From positions 186,001-250,000 of the forward strand of contig CAMEJJ010000002.1 in the NCBI GenBank assembly GCA_945919795.1: a stretch of 64,000 nucleotides of DNA, given 5' to 3'. The stretch is from an uncultured Lachnospiraceae bacterium (GTDB taxonomy: Bacteria > Bacillota > Clostridia > Lachnospirales > Lachnospiraceae). Positions 19,038-28,785 of this stretch are shown here, in pieces. Position numbers and translations under genes: made by a program. How positions within the stretch are numbered: the stretch's first letter is position 1; each line of letters begins with the position of its first letter. The notes beneath the pieces were generated by a model that did not search any database, was not told the DNA's origin, and was given only the letters and a program-made list of their open reading frames with translations.

Positions 19038-19325
19038 ATGACAGAACAAGATAAAGAATTTTTAGACCGCATAACTTCTTATGCAAATGATGTATGTAAA
19101 GATATTGATCCACAGAAAACCCAAATCAGTGTCCAACTCGAACGCTTAATGCCGGTCCTTAAAGACATTGCCAAAGAAAACAATCAGGCACCTGAAGATG
19201 TTTTCATAAGATACATGGATCTGGCCAATGAAGCGATGGTTCTGACCGAACAAAAATTACAAGAAACACTTTCCGACATCCCGGATGATGGTTCCGGTAT
19301 CAGCGGAAAAAACTTTATGTATTAA
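19038..19325 (+). CDS. Small hypothetical protein
   Basis: 95 residues, acidic, predicted mostly helical, with no signal peptide or membrane segment. Start MTEQDKEFLDRI; contains KTQISVQLERLMPVLKDIA; ends GISGKNFMY. I do not recognise a family. The start is well supported by AAAGGAG at the correct spacing and by a promoter directly upstream. It is the only plus-strand gene between 12 and 43 kb and is followed by the giant hairpin element, which probably ends its transcript. Confidence 0.7.
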   Translation: MTEQDKEFLDRITSYANDVCKDIDPQKTQISVQLERLMPVLKDIAKENNQAPEDVFIRYMDLANEAMVLTEQKLQETLSDIPDDGSGISGKNFMY

Positions 19326-19337
19326 AAAATTGGGATT

Positions 19338-19567
19338 GTAGTCGCCCCAACAGTAATATATATCTTTGCCCGCTGAATTTTGCGAGGTTTCCTGGTATTT
19401 CTTAGCGGCATAAGCGAACAAAAATAATGCCCGGTTTCAACTGTCTGAAGACGAAGTCTGAGTTTTGGAACCGGGCATTTAATAGATTTTTGTGAGCATG
19501 CCGCTTAGAAATACCGGAAACCGAAGTATGAAGCGGCAAAGATATATATTACTGTTGGGGCGACTAC
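19338..19567. repeat. Giant-hairpin intergenic element, copy 1
   Basis: A 230-bp inverted repeat. The outer arms 19338-19370 and 19535-19567 are perfectly complementary over 33 bases. Inward, GGTTTC pairs with GAAACC, TATTTCT with AGAAATA, AGCGGCAT with ATGCCGCT, then GCCCGGTT with AACCGGGC and a GAC-GAA-GTC tip. Transcribed from either strand it would fold into a single long rod with small bulges. It lies between convergent genes at 19325 and 19572, so one role is probably bidirectional termination. A related copy is at 28565-28760. Any open frames within it are by-products of the symmetry. Confidence 0.85.
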
Positions 19568-19571
19568 CATT

Positions 19572-21224
19572 TTATTTCTGTATCAATTCGGTTGCAAATG
19601 CCAGTGCATCATCGATATGTGCACAGAAATGGTCTGCACCAACTTTTTCGATAAAGCCATCTTTTTCCATCGTATGGTACGGTTGTTCGTTGACATGGGA
19701 AAAGACCAGTTCCACATCACTTTTCTTACACTTTTCAAGCAAATTCTCCAGAGAATGCATTGCAGTTGCATCCAAAGCCGGAACACCACGCATACGAATT
19801 ACCAGTACTTTGGTAAAATCCTTCAGCGTAATTTCCGTAATACGGTCGGCTGCACCGAAAAACATCGGTCCGCTGATTTCATAGACACGAACCTGTTGCG
19901 GCACACTTCTTAAATCGATGGCATCGGGATCATTATCATCGTCAAAGTATTTCCATCCACGCACTTCTGCTTCATCGCTCATGCGTTTCATAAATAAAAC
20001 GCAGGCTGCAAGCATACCAAATTCAATTGCCATAACCAAGTCAAATACAACCGTTAATCCAAACGTCATGACCAGAACAAAAATATCGCTTTTTGGTGAT
20101 GTTTTACAAAGATGGACAAAGGTACGCCAACCACACATATTATAAGCAACCATAAAAAGGATTGCGGCAATGGTCGGCATGGGAATCAATGCTGCATAAG
20201 GCATCAACACAATCAAAACAAGAACCAGTGTAATGGAATGAACCATACCCGCAATGGGAGTTCTACCACCGTTTTTAATATTAGCTGCCGTTCTGGCAAT
20301 GGCACCGGTCGCCGGAATTCCACCAAATAAAGCAGAGCCGACATTACCAATCCCTTGTGCAACTAACTCCATATTGGAACGATGTCTGGAATTAATCATA
20401 CTGTCTGCTACCACACAGGAAAGTAACGATTCGATAGCAGCCAAAATCGCAATCGTAAGACCGTCTGTAAATTCCGCCCGAATTACACCCAAAGTAATAT
20501 GTGGAAGATGAAATGACGGCAGAGACGAATTGATGGTATATAAATCGCCAATGGTATTAACCGACAGATTGAGCAGTTTTACCATGAGAATCCCACCAAT
20601 TACGGCAATCAGGGAGCCCGGTATCTTTTTACTGATAAAAGGCCAGATAATTAAAATAGCCAGACTTACAACTCCAACCAAAACAGCCATCCAGTTGATT
20701 GTCGAAATAAATTCTGCAACAGCCTTAATCTTTTCCATTGTTTCAATGGTGACTGTACCTTCTGCATAGGTCAGTCCCATAAAATCCTTTAACTGTCCGA
20801 TGACAATCGTAACCGCAATACCGGCAGTAAAACCGGTTGTGATTGTATAGGGAATAAACTTGATCAGACTACCCAGTCTGCATAAACCCATAATAATCAA
20901 CAATGCCCCTGCAATTAAGGTTGCAACAATCAGACCATCCATACCGTTTTTGGCAACAATACCGGCAACAATCGTGGCAAATGCCGCTGTCGGACCTGCA
21001 ATCTGGACACGGCTTCCACCAAAAAATGAAATTAAAAATCCCGCTATAATTGCCGTATAAATTCCCTGCTCAGGTGAAACACCGGAAGCAAGTGCTAAGG
21101 CAATGGACAATGGCAATGCAATAATTGCCACAATGATTCCGGCAACAACATCCTTGATAAATTGTTCTTTTGTGTAGGTCTTCATGACACTAAACAATTT
21201 CGGCTTTAACTTTTCTTTTCCCAT
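19572..21224 (-). CDS. SulP family anion transporter with STAS domain
   Basis: 550 residues. The SulP membrane domain has about 10-12 hydrophobic segments and starts after a short cytoplasmic N terminus (VAGIIVAIIALPLSIALALA, SGVSPEQGIYTAIIAGF, family-typical FFGGSRVQIAGPTAAFATIV). The C-terminal STAS domain (about 440-550) runs from VRVYEISGPMFFGAADRI through RMRGVPALDATAMHSLENL. Family members exchange sulfate, bicarbonate or other anions; the substrate cannot be assigned from sequence alone. Monocistronic by appearance; its 3' end abuts the giant hairpin. Confidence 0.9.
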   Translation of the reverse strand: MGKEKLKPKLFSVMKTYTKEQFIKDVVAGIIVAIIALPLSIALALASGVSPEQGIYTAIIAGFLISFFGGSRVQIAGPTAAFATIVAGIVAKNGMDGLIVATLIAGALLIIMGLCRLGSLIKFIPYTITTGFTAGIAVTIVIGQLKDFMGLTYAEGTVTIETMEKIKAVAEFISTINWMAVLVGVVSLAILIIWPFISKKIPGSLIAVIGGILMVKLLNLSVNTIGDLYTINSSLPSFHLPHITLGVIRAEFTDGLTIAILAAIESLLSCVVADSMINSRHRSNMELVAQGIGNVGSALFGGIPATGAIARTAANIKNGGRTPIAGMVHSITLVLVLIVLMPYAALIPMPTIAAILFMVAYNMCGWRTFVHLCKTSPKSDIFVLVMTFGLTVVFDLVMAIEFGMLAACVLFMKRMSDEAEVRGWKYFDDDNDPDAIDLRSVPQQVRVYEISGPMFFGAADRITEITLKDFTKVLVIRMRGVPALDATAMHSLENLLEKCKKSDVELVFSHVNEQPYHTMEKDGFIEKVGADHFCAHIDDALAFATELIQK

Positions 21225-21315
21225 TTTCTCAAATTCTCCTCATAAGTATTAACAAAGCGATAAAACAAAACATTTTTATCATCTCAGTTACAATAACAGA
21301 AAACGATGCTTTGGA

Positions 21316-22299
21316 TTAATCCTCCAAAGCATCGGCTAAAACTTGTCTCATATTCTCAACAACATGTTGGGGAGCAAGTATTTTAACCTCTTTCCCCAAA
21401 CCGATTATCCAACCGAAAAACTGTCTGCTGACTGCAACGGATACCGAAACGGTTGAATAATCCTTTCCCTTCGGCACAATCATGATATCCTTGCCAAAAC
21501 GGTCAATAAATACACCTGCCAGATCATTGGGAAATAAGATCTTTACCTTTTCTACTTCTCCGCCAAACATTCCAAAACTTTTATTGGAATACGTAGCAAT
21601 GTTTTCCTGTTCAAATAATTCTTTTCCTTCTCGCCCCTTATTTAGCATAATAATATTAAGCATTTTGTCAACCCTATAATGCTTAATTTTTTTATTTTTT
21701 CCATCAAAAGCGATTAAATAATAGTTTCCATCATTAAATGAAAGCATCCATGGTGATACTTCATAATATTCACCATTCTGCCGAAGTTGTTTTTCTTTTT
21801 TGACATCCCACTGGAAATAATGAAATTGAATCATACAATCATTGGCAATTGCCGACTGAATGGCATCCACCGAATAATATATGCTTTCATTATCGGATTT
21901 TACACGATCCTGGACATATACCTGTCGCTGTAACGTTTTTGCATCATAGTCACTGCAAAGCGTCTCCAGTTTTTTAATCAGTTCATTGGATTTTTTGGCT
22001 GTCACAAATTTAGATGTTTGAATCAAATCCACCAAAAGCTTTAATTCCGCCAGTTCAAAGTCTCTGGTCAGCAGCCGGTATTCATAAGATGAACCAACTT
22101 TTTCACCGACAACTTCATATCCCATCTTTTCCAGATCGCGTAAATCGGCATAGATGCTTTTTCTTTCTGCAGAAATATCATGTGCCTGTAGTTCTTCTAA
22201 AATTTCCGGCATAGTCACAGCATGTTCTTCATCAGTTTTTCGTTGTAAAAACTTCAGCAGATAATACAACTTTAATTTTTGATTGCTTCCTTTTGCCAT
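21316..22299 (-). CDS. WYL-domain transcriptional regulator
   Basis: 327 residues. An N-terminal winged helix-turn-helix (LYYLLKFLQRKTDEEHAVTM, then SAERKSIYADLRDLEKMGY) is followed by the WYL ligand-binding domain (about 150-230; core motif here YYLIAFDGKNKKIKHYRVDKM without the first Trp) and a C-terminal WCX-like part. WYL regulators respond to nucleic-acid or nucleotide ligands and often control stress or defence genes. It lies 117 bp downstream of the macrodomain gene on the same strand, so it could be read with the Hsp70 operon or have its own promoter. Confidence 0.85.
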   Translation of the reverse strand: MAKGSNQKLKLYYLLKFLQRKTDEEHAVTMPEILEELQAHDISAERKSIYADLRDLEKMGYEVVGEKVGSSYEYRLLTRDFELAELKLLVDLIQTSKFVTAKKSNELIKKLETLCSDYDAKTLQRQVYVQDRVKSDNESIYYSVDAIQSAIANDCMIQFHYFQWDVKKEKQLRQNGEYYEVSPWMLSFNDGNYYLIAFDGKNKKIKHYRVDKMLNIIMLNKGREGKELFEQENIATYSNKSFGMFGGEVEKVKILFPNDLAGVFIDRFGKDIMIVPKGKDYSTVSVSVAVSRQFFGWIIGLGKEVKILAPQHVVENMRQVLADALED

Positions 22300-22416
22300 T
22301 ATTTTCCCTAAAATTTCAAGTTATTTTGTCTTTTTTATCAAATATAACCACCGGAAAATTTTTCAAGGACAGAAAAACTTATTATCCGGCAGAACAGTTT
22401 AACGTACAATAAATAA

Positions 22417-23553
22417 TCAGGATAAAAATCCCTTTAATTCACCATATGCATCAACGCCAATCAAATCGCATAACTCGGCATCATCTTCGGTTGCAATCCT
22501 GCTAAGCTCATCCACAAATTCATATTCTGTCTTTTCCAAAATTTGGGTAATGGTATACATAGAAAGTGCACTGTCTTTGATTGCGATTCTGACCGGTTCT
22601 TTTTCTTCTTCAACCGGCTGCTCCACTACTTCCTCTTTTGGCTCTTCTTTTTCTGCTTTGGCAACAATGGGTTCAATGTATTCGGTACGGAATTTTTCAC
22701 GTATTTCGGCAAGACATCTGCCAAGGGCATTGTCCTTTAAATCGCCGCTTTGCAAAGGCAATTCCTTTGTTGCCATAAGTTTTCCCCGAAGTGCAGGATT
22801 CTGAGAGTATTTTGCATAATTTGCCTTTAAGAGCAATTTTTCATATTCATTGACATCAAACAGATTTTCAGCTTTTTCAGCTTTTAAGTACTCTGCAACC
22901 GATTCATACGGAAGACCGTCCACTACAAAATGAGCCGGATAAGCATTGCTGAAGAAATGATTTTCATCTTCTTTTTCTGCTCCGATTTTTACCATTTCTT
23001 CCTCAACATCATATTTACTGAACAAATCATTTAAGTTCGCTTTATTTGCTTCCTTTAAGGCCTGATCATATACATACTTGGTGTGTGAATCAAATAATAC
23101 AAACACAACCTCATCAATATCATTCTGATGATCATTTATAAAGGTTTTTACTGCCTTCACTGCAATTTCAGCAGCAAGATGGGTCGGAAACCGGTATGCA
23201 CCCGTAGAAATGGATGGGAACGCAATTCTGCGGATATTATTCTGTACGGCAAGCTTCAATGAATTTTGGTAGCAGGCATACAGCAAAGCTCTTTCATCGT
23301 TGTTTCCACCATGCCAGATCGGACCTACCGTATGTATTACATATTTGCATGGTAGGTTGTAAGCGCCGGAGATTTTTGCCTGTCCGGTCTTACATCCATC
23401 CAGTAATTTGCACTCTTTTAACAGTTCCGGACCGGCAGCAGCATGAATTGCAGCATCAACACCACCGCCACCGAGCAATGTCTTATTTGCAGCATTTACA
23501 ATCGCATCCATTCCCTGCATTTTTGTAATGTCACCAAGTTTTGTTCTGATCAT
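22417..23553 (-). CDS. Macrodomain protein with NADAR-like C-terminal region
   Basis: 378 residues. Residues 1-175 form a complete macrodomain of the MacroD/YmdB type: [34 protein letters not shown], and the loop [11 protein letters not shown]. Such domains bind or hydrolyse ADP-ribose adducts and O-acetyl-ADP-ribose. Residues about 205-300 resemble NADAR (YbiA-like): [35 protein letters not shown] and [10 protein letters not shown]. The Glu expected in the SEHYFQAQK motif is Ala here and the WG.G motif is missing, so this part may only bind. A Pro/Glu-rich linker and a helical C-terminal tail follow. The start overlaps the Hsp70 stop by 4 bp (ATGA). Confidence 0.8.
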   Translation of the reverse strand: MIRTKLGDITKMQGMDAIVNAANKTLLGGGGVDAAIHAAAGPELLKECKLLDGCKTGQAKISGAYNLPCKYVIHTVGPIWHGGNNDERALLYACYQNSLKLAVQNNIRRIAFPSISTGAYRFPTHLAAEIAVKAVKTFINDHQNDIDEVVFVLFDSHTKYVYDQALKEANKANLNDLFSKYDVEEEMVKIGAEKEDENHFFSNAYPAHFVVDGLPYESVAEYLKAEKAENLFDVNEYEKLLLKANYAKYSQNPALRGKLMATKELPLQSGDLKDNALGRCLAEIREKFRTEYIEPIVAKAEKEEPKEEVVEQPVEEEKEPVRIAIKDSALSMYTITQILEKTEYEFVDELSRIATEDDAELCDLIGVDAYGELKGFLS

Positions 23554-25247
23554 AAATCATCCTCCATAAATGTTTTCAAAAAGATTCTGAAGTTTTCTCT
23601 CGCTTCGTCTATCAGTTCCTGTTTCCTGGTATCAAGTGCATCGTCAAATTTCTGTAATTCACGCTCAATTAATTTTCGGTCATTGCCGAGACACTCTTCA
23701 TATAAACGTTCTCCTTTTAAGAGCAACAATTTATTTTCTTCTTTTTCTCTCGGATGAATTTTTAAGTATGCAATCTCTTTCATACGTTCTGCAATTTCCT
23801 CATCCGACATATCATTGTGTCCGCCTTTGATAATCTGCTTTTTCTTTTCGCCGGTCGAAACAATCGTAACCTCAACTTCCAAAATGGAATTGATGTCATA
23901 TGTGTAGGTCACATCCACAGCTTCCTCACCTGCCGGGGCTTTGGGAACCGATACTTCTATTTTTCCAAGAAGCAGATTATTTTCCGCGAAACGGCTTTCT
24001 CCCTGTAAAATCTTGATATTCAGTTTTGTCTGGTTATCTCTTATAGTATAAAGTCGTTCGGTCCGGCTTGCAGGTATTGTCGTATTTCTCTCGATAATTG
24101 GGCAAAAATGACCACCTTCATAGACGTTTTCTTCTTTTTCAACAACAACCTCCGTACCCAAAGTAAACGGACATACATCCGTCAGTACGACTTCACGGAT
24201 GGCCTCATTACGTTCCTTCATGGCCCCCTGAATAGCTGCACCGAGAGCTACCGCCTCATCCGGATTAATGGATGTATCCGGCAAAGATCGGAAAATTTTT
24301 CCGACAAAGCGGCGGATAAAGGAAAGCTTGGTTGCACCTCCGATTAAAACCACTTTATCGATATCCTTTACCTTGATATGGGCATCCGACAAGGTCCGTT
24401 TAATCGGTGTCTTCATCTTTTCCAACAAATCACTGCAGGCTGCCTCATAGGCCTCCAAAGTCAGAGCAAATTCTATCTGCTCTCCATCCACATTGCAGCT
24501 CATCTTTGAAGAATTGCCATCCGCAAAACCAATTTTACACAATTCTGCCTGCTTATGAATGTGACGCAGTGTACGATAAGATAATTTACTCTTATCAATC
24601 TGGATATTTTTATCAAAAAACATATCTTCAATGACTTTGGTGAAATCTTCTCCGCCCAAATAATTATCACCAGCAACGGCACGCACTTCGATAATATTAT
24701 CGTTTAACTCCAGAATGGATACATCAAAGGTTCCGCCGCCTAAGTCAAAGACCAGATACTTGGCATCTTCCTGATTCTGATATAATCCATATGCAATTGC
24801 CGCAGCGGTTGGCTCACTGATAATTCGCTCTACCTTTAGACCGGCAAGCTCACCTGCTCTTTTGGTAGCCTTACGTCTATCATCGTTAAAATATGCCGGT
24901 ACACTGATGACCGCTTCTGTTACCTCTTCTCCGAGATAGCTTTCCGCATCTTCTTTTAACGCTTTCAAAACCAATGCCGATAATTCTTCCGGTCGAAACT
25001 GCTTATGCAAAAGCTGAAATTTACGTGAGCTTCCCATATCTCTTTTGAATACAGATGCTGCACTGTCAGGATATAAAAGCATACGTTCCTTTGCCGTTTC
25101 TCCTACATAAATCTGTTCCTCTTCATCCATACTTACAACCGAAGGTGTCAGATGATTTCCCAGACGATTGGGAATAATCTTGGGTCCTTCTTCGGTAAAA
25201 TATGCAATCAAAGAATTTGTTGTTCCTAAATCTATACCTACTATCAT
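23550..25247 (-). CDS. Hsp70 family chaperone, HscC-like
   Basis: 565 residues, 40-70 shorter than DnaK. The ATPase domain is complete: [14 protein letters not shown] (phosphate 1), [15 protein letters not shown] (phosphate 2), [16 protein letters not shown] (adenosine), and the [20 protein letters not shown] segment. The interdomain linker and beta substrate-binding domain are present ([23 protein letters not shown]), while the helical lid is shortened and the DnaK-type EEVD-like tail is absent. Resembles HscC, the specialised third Hsp70 of some bacteria. It lies 36 bp downstream of the J-TPR gene and overlaps the macrodomain gene by 4 bp, so it probably works with those two proteins. Confidence 0.9.
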   Translation of the reverse strand: MIVGIDLGTTNSLIAYFTEEGPKIIPNRLGNHLTPSVVSMDEEEQIYVGETAKERMLLYPDSAASVFKRDMGSSRKFQLLHKQFRPEELSALVLKALKEDAESYLGEEVTEAVISVPAYFNDDRRKATKRAGELAGLKVERIISEPTAAAIAYGLYQNQEDAKYLVFDLGGGTFDVSILELNDNIIEVRAVAGDNYLGGEDFTKVIEDMFFDKNIQIDKSKLSYRTLRHIHKQAELCKIGFADGNSSKMSCNVDGEQIEFALTLEAYEAACSDLLEKMKTPIKRTLSDAHIKVKDIDKVVLIGGATKLSFIRRFVGKIFRSLPDTSINPDEAVALGAAIQGAMKERNEAIREVVLTDVCPFTLGTEVVVEKEENVYEGGHFCPIIERNTTIPASRTERLYTIRDNQTKLNIKILQGESRFAENNLLLGKIEVSVPKAPAGEEAVDVTYTYDINSILEVEVTIVSTGEKKKQIIKGGHNDMSDEEIAERMKEIAYLKIHPREKEENKLLLLKGERLYEECLGNDRKLIERELQKFDDALDTRKQELIDEARENFRIFLKTFMEDDL

Positions 25248-25283
25248 AACGTTTTAAATATCTTTCTTTCTTTTTTCTGTCTA

Positions 25284-28244
25284 TTATTTCCATTCCTGAC
25301 GGGATGCAACGACGATTTTCTTTGCCTCGGGATCTGATTTAACCAATGTTAAGGCCTCATGATATAGCTTCATGGCTTGAATCTTTTTACCGTCCAAATA
25401 ATAGTACTTGGCATTATGATAACACAATTCATACTTTTTGATAAAGCCTAATTCAAAAAGTTTCTGATATGTCTTAATCACATCCTGATATTGTCTGAGT
25501 TTTGCATAAAAATCTGCCAGTCTCATCCACAATGCCCTATCATTTTTGAAGCGTCCAAGCTGCTTTGTTGCATAGGTTGCTGCTAATCGGTAATCACCTT
25601 TTTTCTCATATAAATCAACAAGATAATCATATACCATCGTCGGTTCATCGTCGTTTTCAAGCTTTAAGGCACGTAAAAGTTCTTGCTCTGCCTCAGACAC
25701 TTTATTAAGTTTCAGATAAACATTGCCGGCATTGTTATGTGCATAAATATTATCCTCTTCCATGGACATGGCTTGTTTGTACAACATAAGTGCCTGCTCA
25801 TATTCATGATGAAATTCATAAACCAATCCAAGTTCAATGGCATTAAATGCATTTTTCTCCAAGTCATAGAGACATTTTGCATAATGTAAAGAACAGCCAT
25901 AAGCATCATCCTGTTCTTTGTCGGATTGCATAAGCAGAGTTTTCTTTCTGAATATTCTCGTCAGATAATACAAATTTTCTTGACCTTTTGGGTCAATTTC
26001 ATAAGCAGTCTTAAAACAGTCTATTGCCTGTTTCATTGTATCATCATAGGCATTTCCGAGCTTTTTATAATAATATTTACCCAGCATCAGATAGATATTA
26101 TAACTTTTAATTCCCATATTGACCAATTTGGTATAACACTGATATGCTTCTTCCTGTCGATTTGCATCCCAAAGACAATCCGCCTTTAATTCCAGAAGCC
26201 CAACGCAATCGGGATAAAGCTTTAATCCTTCATTGATACTTTCCATAGCTGATCTGTCGTCATGTAATGCCAGTCTGAATAAAGCATCCTCTAAATATAA
26301 GTCCTCCGGATTCGCAATATCGGAACCTTCTTCATCGTCCTGAACACTTTGTTGATTTTCTTTATTTAAAGCCGCTTTTTGTTTCTCAAGGCAACTGTTT
26401 TTAAACTGGTAAAATTCACAAATCAAAGGACGCAGTTCCTCTATGTCCTTCGCGTTGCATCGTTTCGTTTTAAAATAGTAAAGCTGTAATTCATCACTTT
26501 CCAGATTTTGTTCCTTTGCCTGTTCATAGATATTCATGGCATCTGAATACTGTCTGGCAAAATAAAACACCTTCATAGCCAAAACATATGGCTTCACATA
26601 TCCGGGGAACAATCTTTTACATTGATAAAAATCATCAATTACATCCTGTCCCTTGTGTAATTCAAAAGCAGCCTCCTGCCGTCTTAAATATGCAGGATAA
26701 AAGTTTTCATCTTTTTTAATCAGATCCGTGCAAAGATCATAGGCTTTCTCATAAGCATGATCAAGCAGATAAAACTGAGTCAACTGATCATAGTAAGACA
26801 TGGCATACTGTGTCGCATTTTCCAACTCGATACCATCTTTGATCTCTTTTTCTCCCAAATCCTTCTGTCCCAGATTCCAATGGCACAAACCAACCGAAAA
26901 ATGGGAAAATCCCTTACGGTTCAGTTTCTTTTTACTGTCTTTTGTCCCATCATCCTCCGTGGTATCAATCATACTTCTCCAGCAAAGCAGATAAGAAATA
27001 GCTTTATCATACTTTTCCATAGCCAGATAATTTCTGCCCATCAGATTTGTATAATCATATTCCTTGAACTTTTCCTTCTCGACAGAAGTTAATACCTCTT
27101 CTACTTTGTCGAATCTCTGCTGTTGGAAATAACACCAGCCAAGCTCAATGATGGTTTCTGTATCCTCCGGATTTTCTTTAAGCTTTTCCTCATATTGGGG
27201 AACCAGACAATCATTGAGTTCATCTAACAATACATTTAATTCCGGATTGCGGTCTTCCGTATCTAAAAGATCCAGGCAATTTTCCTTTGCATCCGCATAC
27301 TCTCCGGCCTTTTTCTGTGTTTTGAGCATACCCAGTTTTGCCAGATAAGAATCGTCTTGTATCTCCAACAATTCTGTAAAAAGCTGTTTGGCTATTTCAA
27401 CCTTATCGAATTCCAGAAATGTAAGTCCTGCATAATAGCCAATATAAAAGTTATCCGGATAATCAGATGCTAACCGGTCAGCAATATCAAGAGCTTCCTG
27501 CGGCATTTTCTTTTCCTCTGACAGACGCAACCAAAAATGAAGTTTTTCTGCATCTGCAAAAGGATGGTGGATATCATATTCATCCAGCACTTCAAAATCA
27601 TGAGTAATCTGTGAAACTACAGCCGTATCATGGATATCTTCGAGTTGTTCGATTTTGGTTTTCAAATCCAGATAACGATTGATGTACTCATCTACATGAT
27701 GTGATGTATCCCCTTCAAAAAGATCAAAATCAATAAAGGCATCATGCGAAATATAATAATTGATATATCCAAGGAAATTCTCCGGAAACTTTTCTTTTAA
27801 AATTTCTGTCTCAGCCTGAATATGAAATTTCTCGTCCAGCTTTTTCCAGATAGCCCAGGGAAACTGGTGGTGACTCATGATATAAACCAAGACTCTTTCC
27901 TGTAATTCCCCATCTAAATCGTCATCATAGGAGTTTAACAATGCAGTCCATTCATCTTCATCCTTCCGGCTCTCTAAATCTTCGTATAGCAGATTCATCC
28001 GATAGATAAAACGATCCACATCTGTACCGTCTTTTAGTTTTTCATATTCATCAGAGACTACAACATCGCCCGGATTTTCGGCATAATCAACAGCTCTCTC
28101 GTAAGCTTCCCTTAACTGCATAAAACCGGCCTGGTCATCTTCCGGATTAACATCCTTTAATTTGTCATGATAAACTTTTTTGATAAGCTCCGTATCCTTT
28201 GTTTCTTCAATCCCCAGAACTTTCCATACAACATGCATATCCAT
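25284..28244 (-). CDS. Large TPR protein with N-terminal J-like domain
   Basis: 986 residues. Residues 1-55 follow the J-domain pattern (WKVLGIEETKDTELIKKVYHDKL, then DQAGFMQLREAYERAVDYA), but the HPD tripeptide is replaced by VNP in KDVNPEDD. The remainder is a long array of TPR-like helical pairs, clear at ALDIADRLASDYPDNFYIGY, ELGWCYFQQQRFDKVEEV, AHNNAGNVYLKLNKVSEAE and MRLADFYAKLRQYQDVIKTY. No membrane segment. Cytoplasmic; likely co-chaperone or scaffold for the adjacent Hsp70. TPR proteins carrying a divergent J-like head beside HscC-type Hsp70 genes are known; their clients are not, as far as I know. Confidence 0.82.
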   Translation of the reverse strand: MDMHVVWKVLGIEETKDTELIKKVYHDKLKDVNPEDDQAGFMQLREAYERAVDYAENPGDVVVSDEYEKLKDGTDVDRFIYRMNLLYEDLESRKDEDEWTALLNSYDDDLDGELQERVLVYIMSHHQFPWAIWKKLDEKFHIQAETEILKEKFPENFLGYINYYISHDAFIDFDLFEGDTSHHVDEYINRYLDLKTKIEQLEDIHDTAVVSQITHDFEVLDEYDIHHPFADAEKLHFWLRLSEEKKMPQEALDIADRLASDYPDNFYIGYYAGLTFLEFDKVEIAKQLFTELLEIQDDSYLAKLGMLKTQKKAGEYADAKENCLDLLDTEDRNPELNVLLDELNDCLVPQYEEKLKENPEDTETIIELGWCYFQQQRFDKVEEVLTSVEKEKFKEYDYTNLMGRNYLAMEKYDKAISYLLCWRSMIDTTEDDGTKDSKKKLNRKGFSHFSVGLCHWNLGQKDLGEKEIKDGIELENATQYAMSYYDQLTQFYLLDHAYEKAYDLCTDLIKKDENFYPAYLRRQEAAFELHKGQDVIDDFYQCKRLFPGYVKPYVLAMKVFYFARQYSDAMNIYEQAKEQNLESDELQLYYFKTKRCNAKDIEELRPLICEFYQFKNSCLEKQKAALNKENQQSVQDDEEGSDIANPEDLYLEDALFRLALHDDRSAMESINEGLKLYPDCVGLLELKADCLWDANRQEEAYQCYTKLVNMGIKSYNIYLMLGKYYYKKLGNAYDDTMKQAIDCFKTAYEIDPKGQENLYYLTRIFRKKTLLMQSDKEQDDAYGCSLHYAKCLYDLEKNAFNAIELGLVYEFHHEYEQALMLYKQAMSMEEDNIYAHNNAGNVYLKLNKVSEAEQELLRALKLENDDEPTMVYDYLVDLYEKKGDYRLAATYATKQLGRFKNDRALWMRLADFYAKLRQYQDVIKTYQKLFELGFIKKYELCYHNAKYYYLDGKKIQAMKLYHEALTLVKSDPEAKKIVVASRQEWK

Positions 28245-28352
28245 ATGATTTTCCTCTTTTACTATTCTATATTTTTCCTTAGTACAATTATGTAACTTTG
28301 GAATTTGTTATTTTCTATTTTTTGATGTTGGGGTCAAAAGGTATTTTGCCCC

Positions 28353-28507
28353 ATGATACCAACGGATTGCTACGCACTTTGTGCTCTCGCAATCCTAAAA
28401 CATTCGAAATCCGCCCTAATCGGGCTACTTTCTCATGTTTTGCGGGTCCCAAAGTCATACTTTTTCATGCGAGCATGAAAAGTATGAACTTTTGACCCTG
28501 GTATCAT
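28353..28507 (+). repeat. Copy C of the ATGATACC repeat, full-length with terminal inverted repeats
   Basis: 155 bp, bounded by ATGATACCA at the left and TGGTATCAT at the right, a perfect 9-bp terminal inverted repeat. Inside: a hairpin with GGATTGC/GCAATCC arms, the block GAAATCCGCCCTAATCGGGC, then a second hairpin at 28456-28486 with arms CATACTTTTTCATGC and GCATGAAAAGTATG, then TTTTGACCC before the right end. No open reading frame. This is the most complete copy of the family in the window. Confidence 0.85.
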
Positions 28508-28564
28508 TTTATTACAATATATATCATACCATTATATGTAAAATTTTCATAATAAAAACTGTAT

Positions 28565-28760
28565 AAAATATAAATATTTGTCCGCCGGCTTTTACGAGGT
28601 TTTGTGACTTTCTTAGCGTCATGGCGAACAAAAATATGCCCGGTTTCAACTGTTTGAAGACGAAGTCTGAGTTTTGAAACCGGGCATATAACATTTTTGT
28701 GAGCATGTCGCTTAGAAAGTATAAAAACCGAAGTACGAGGCGGCAAAGATATATATTTTT
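28565..28760. repeat. Giant-hairpin intergenic element, copy 2
   Basis: About 196 bp, colinear with the element at 19338-19567. Shared blocks include ATGCCCGGTTTCAACTGT and the 21-base core starting at 28654 with the GAC-GAA-GTC tip. Stem changes relative to copy 1 are compensated: GGTTTT/AAAACC for GGTTTC/GAAACC, and ACTTTCT/AGAAAGT for TATTTCT/AGAAATA. The outer arms are weaker (AT-rich only). It lies just after the serA stop and probably ends that transcript. Confidence 0.82.
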
Positions 28761-28785
28761 GCAAGAACGACTTGCATAACCATCC

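Larger units (their letters stand above)
28245..28785. other. Gene-free 541-bp interval holding two repeat elements
   Basis: Between the J-TPR start and the serA stop there is no supported gene. It holds a short upstream region of the J-TPR operon, repeat copy C at 28353-28507, an AT-rich spacer to about 28564, and the second giant hairpin at 28565-28760. A small GCAAG/CTTGC hairpin at 28760-28775 closes the interval. Short open frames on the minus strand here fall wholly within the repeats. Confidence 0.7.

Noticed and set aside
19492-19913. Plus-strand frames overlapping the hairpin and the SulP 3' end
   Set aside because: Antisense to the STAS domain and to the inverted repeat; no supporting start.
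28504-28764. Minus-strand open frames of 60-86 codons
   Set aside because: Fall within the giant-hairpin repeat and its AT-rich flank; no ribosome site and a shifted match to the other copy, which is not coding.
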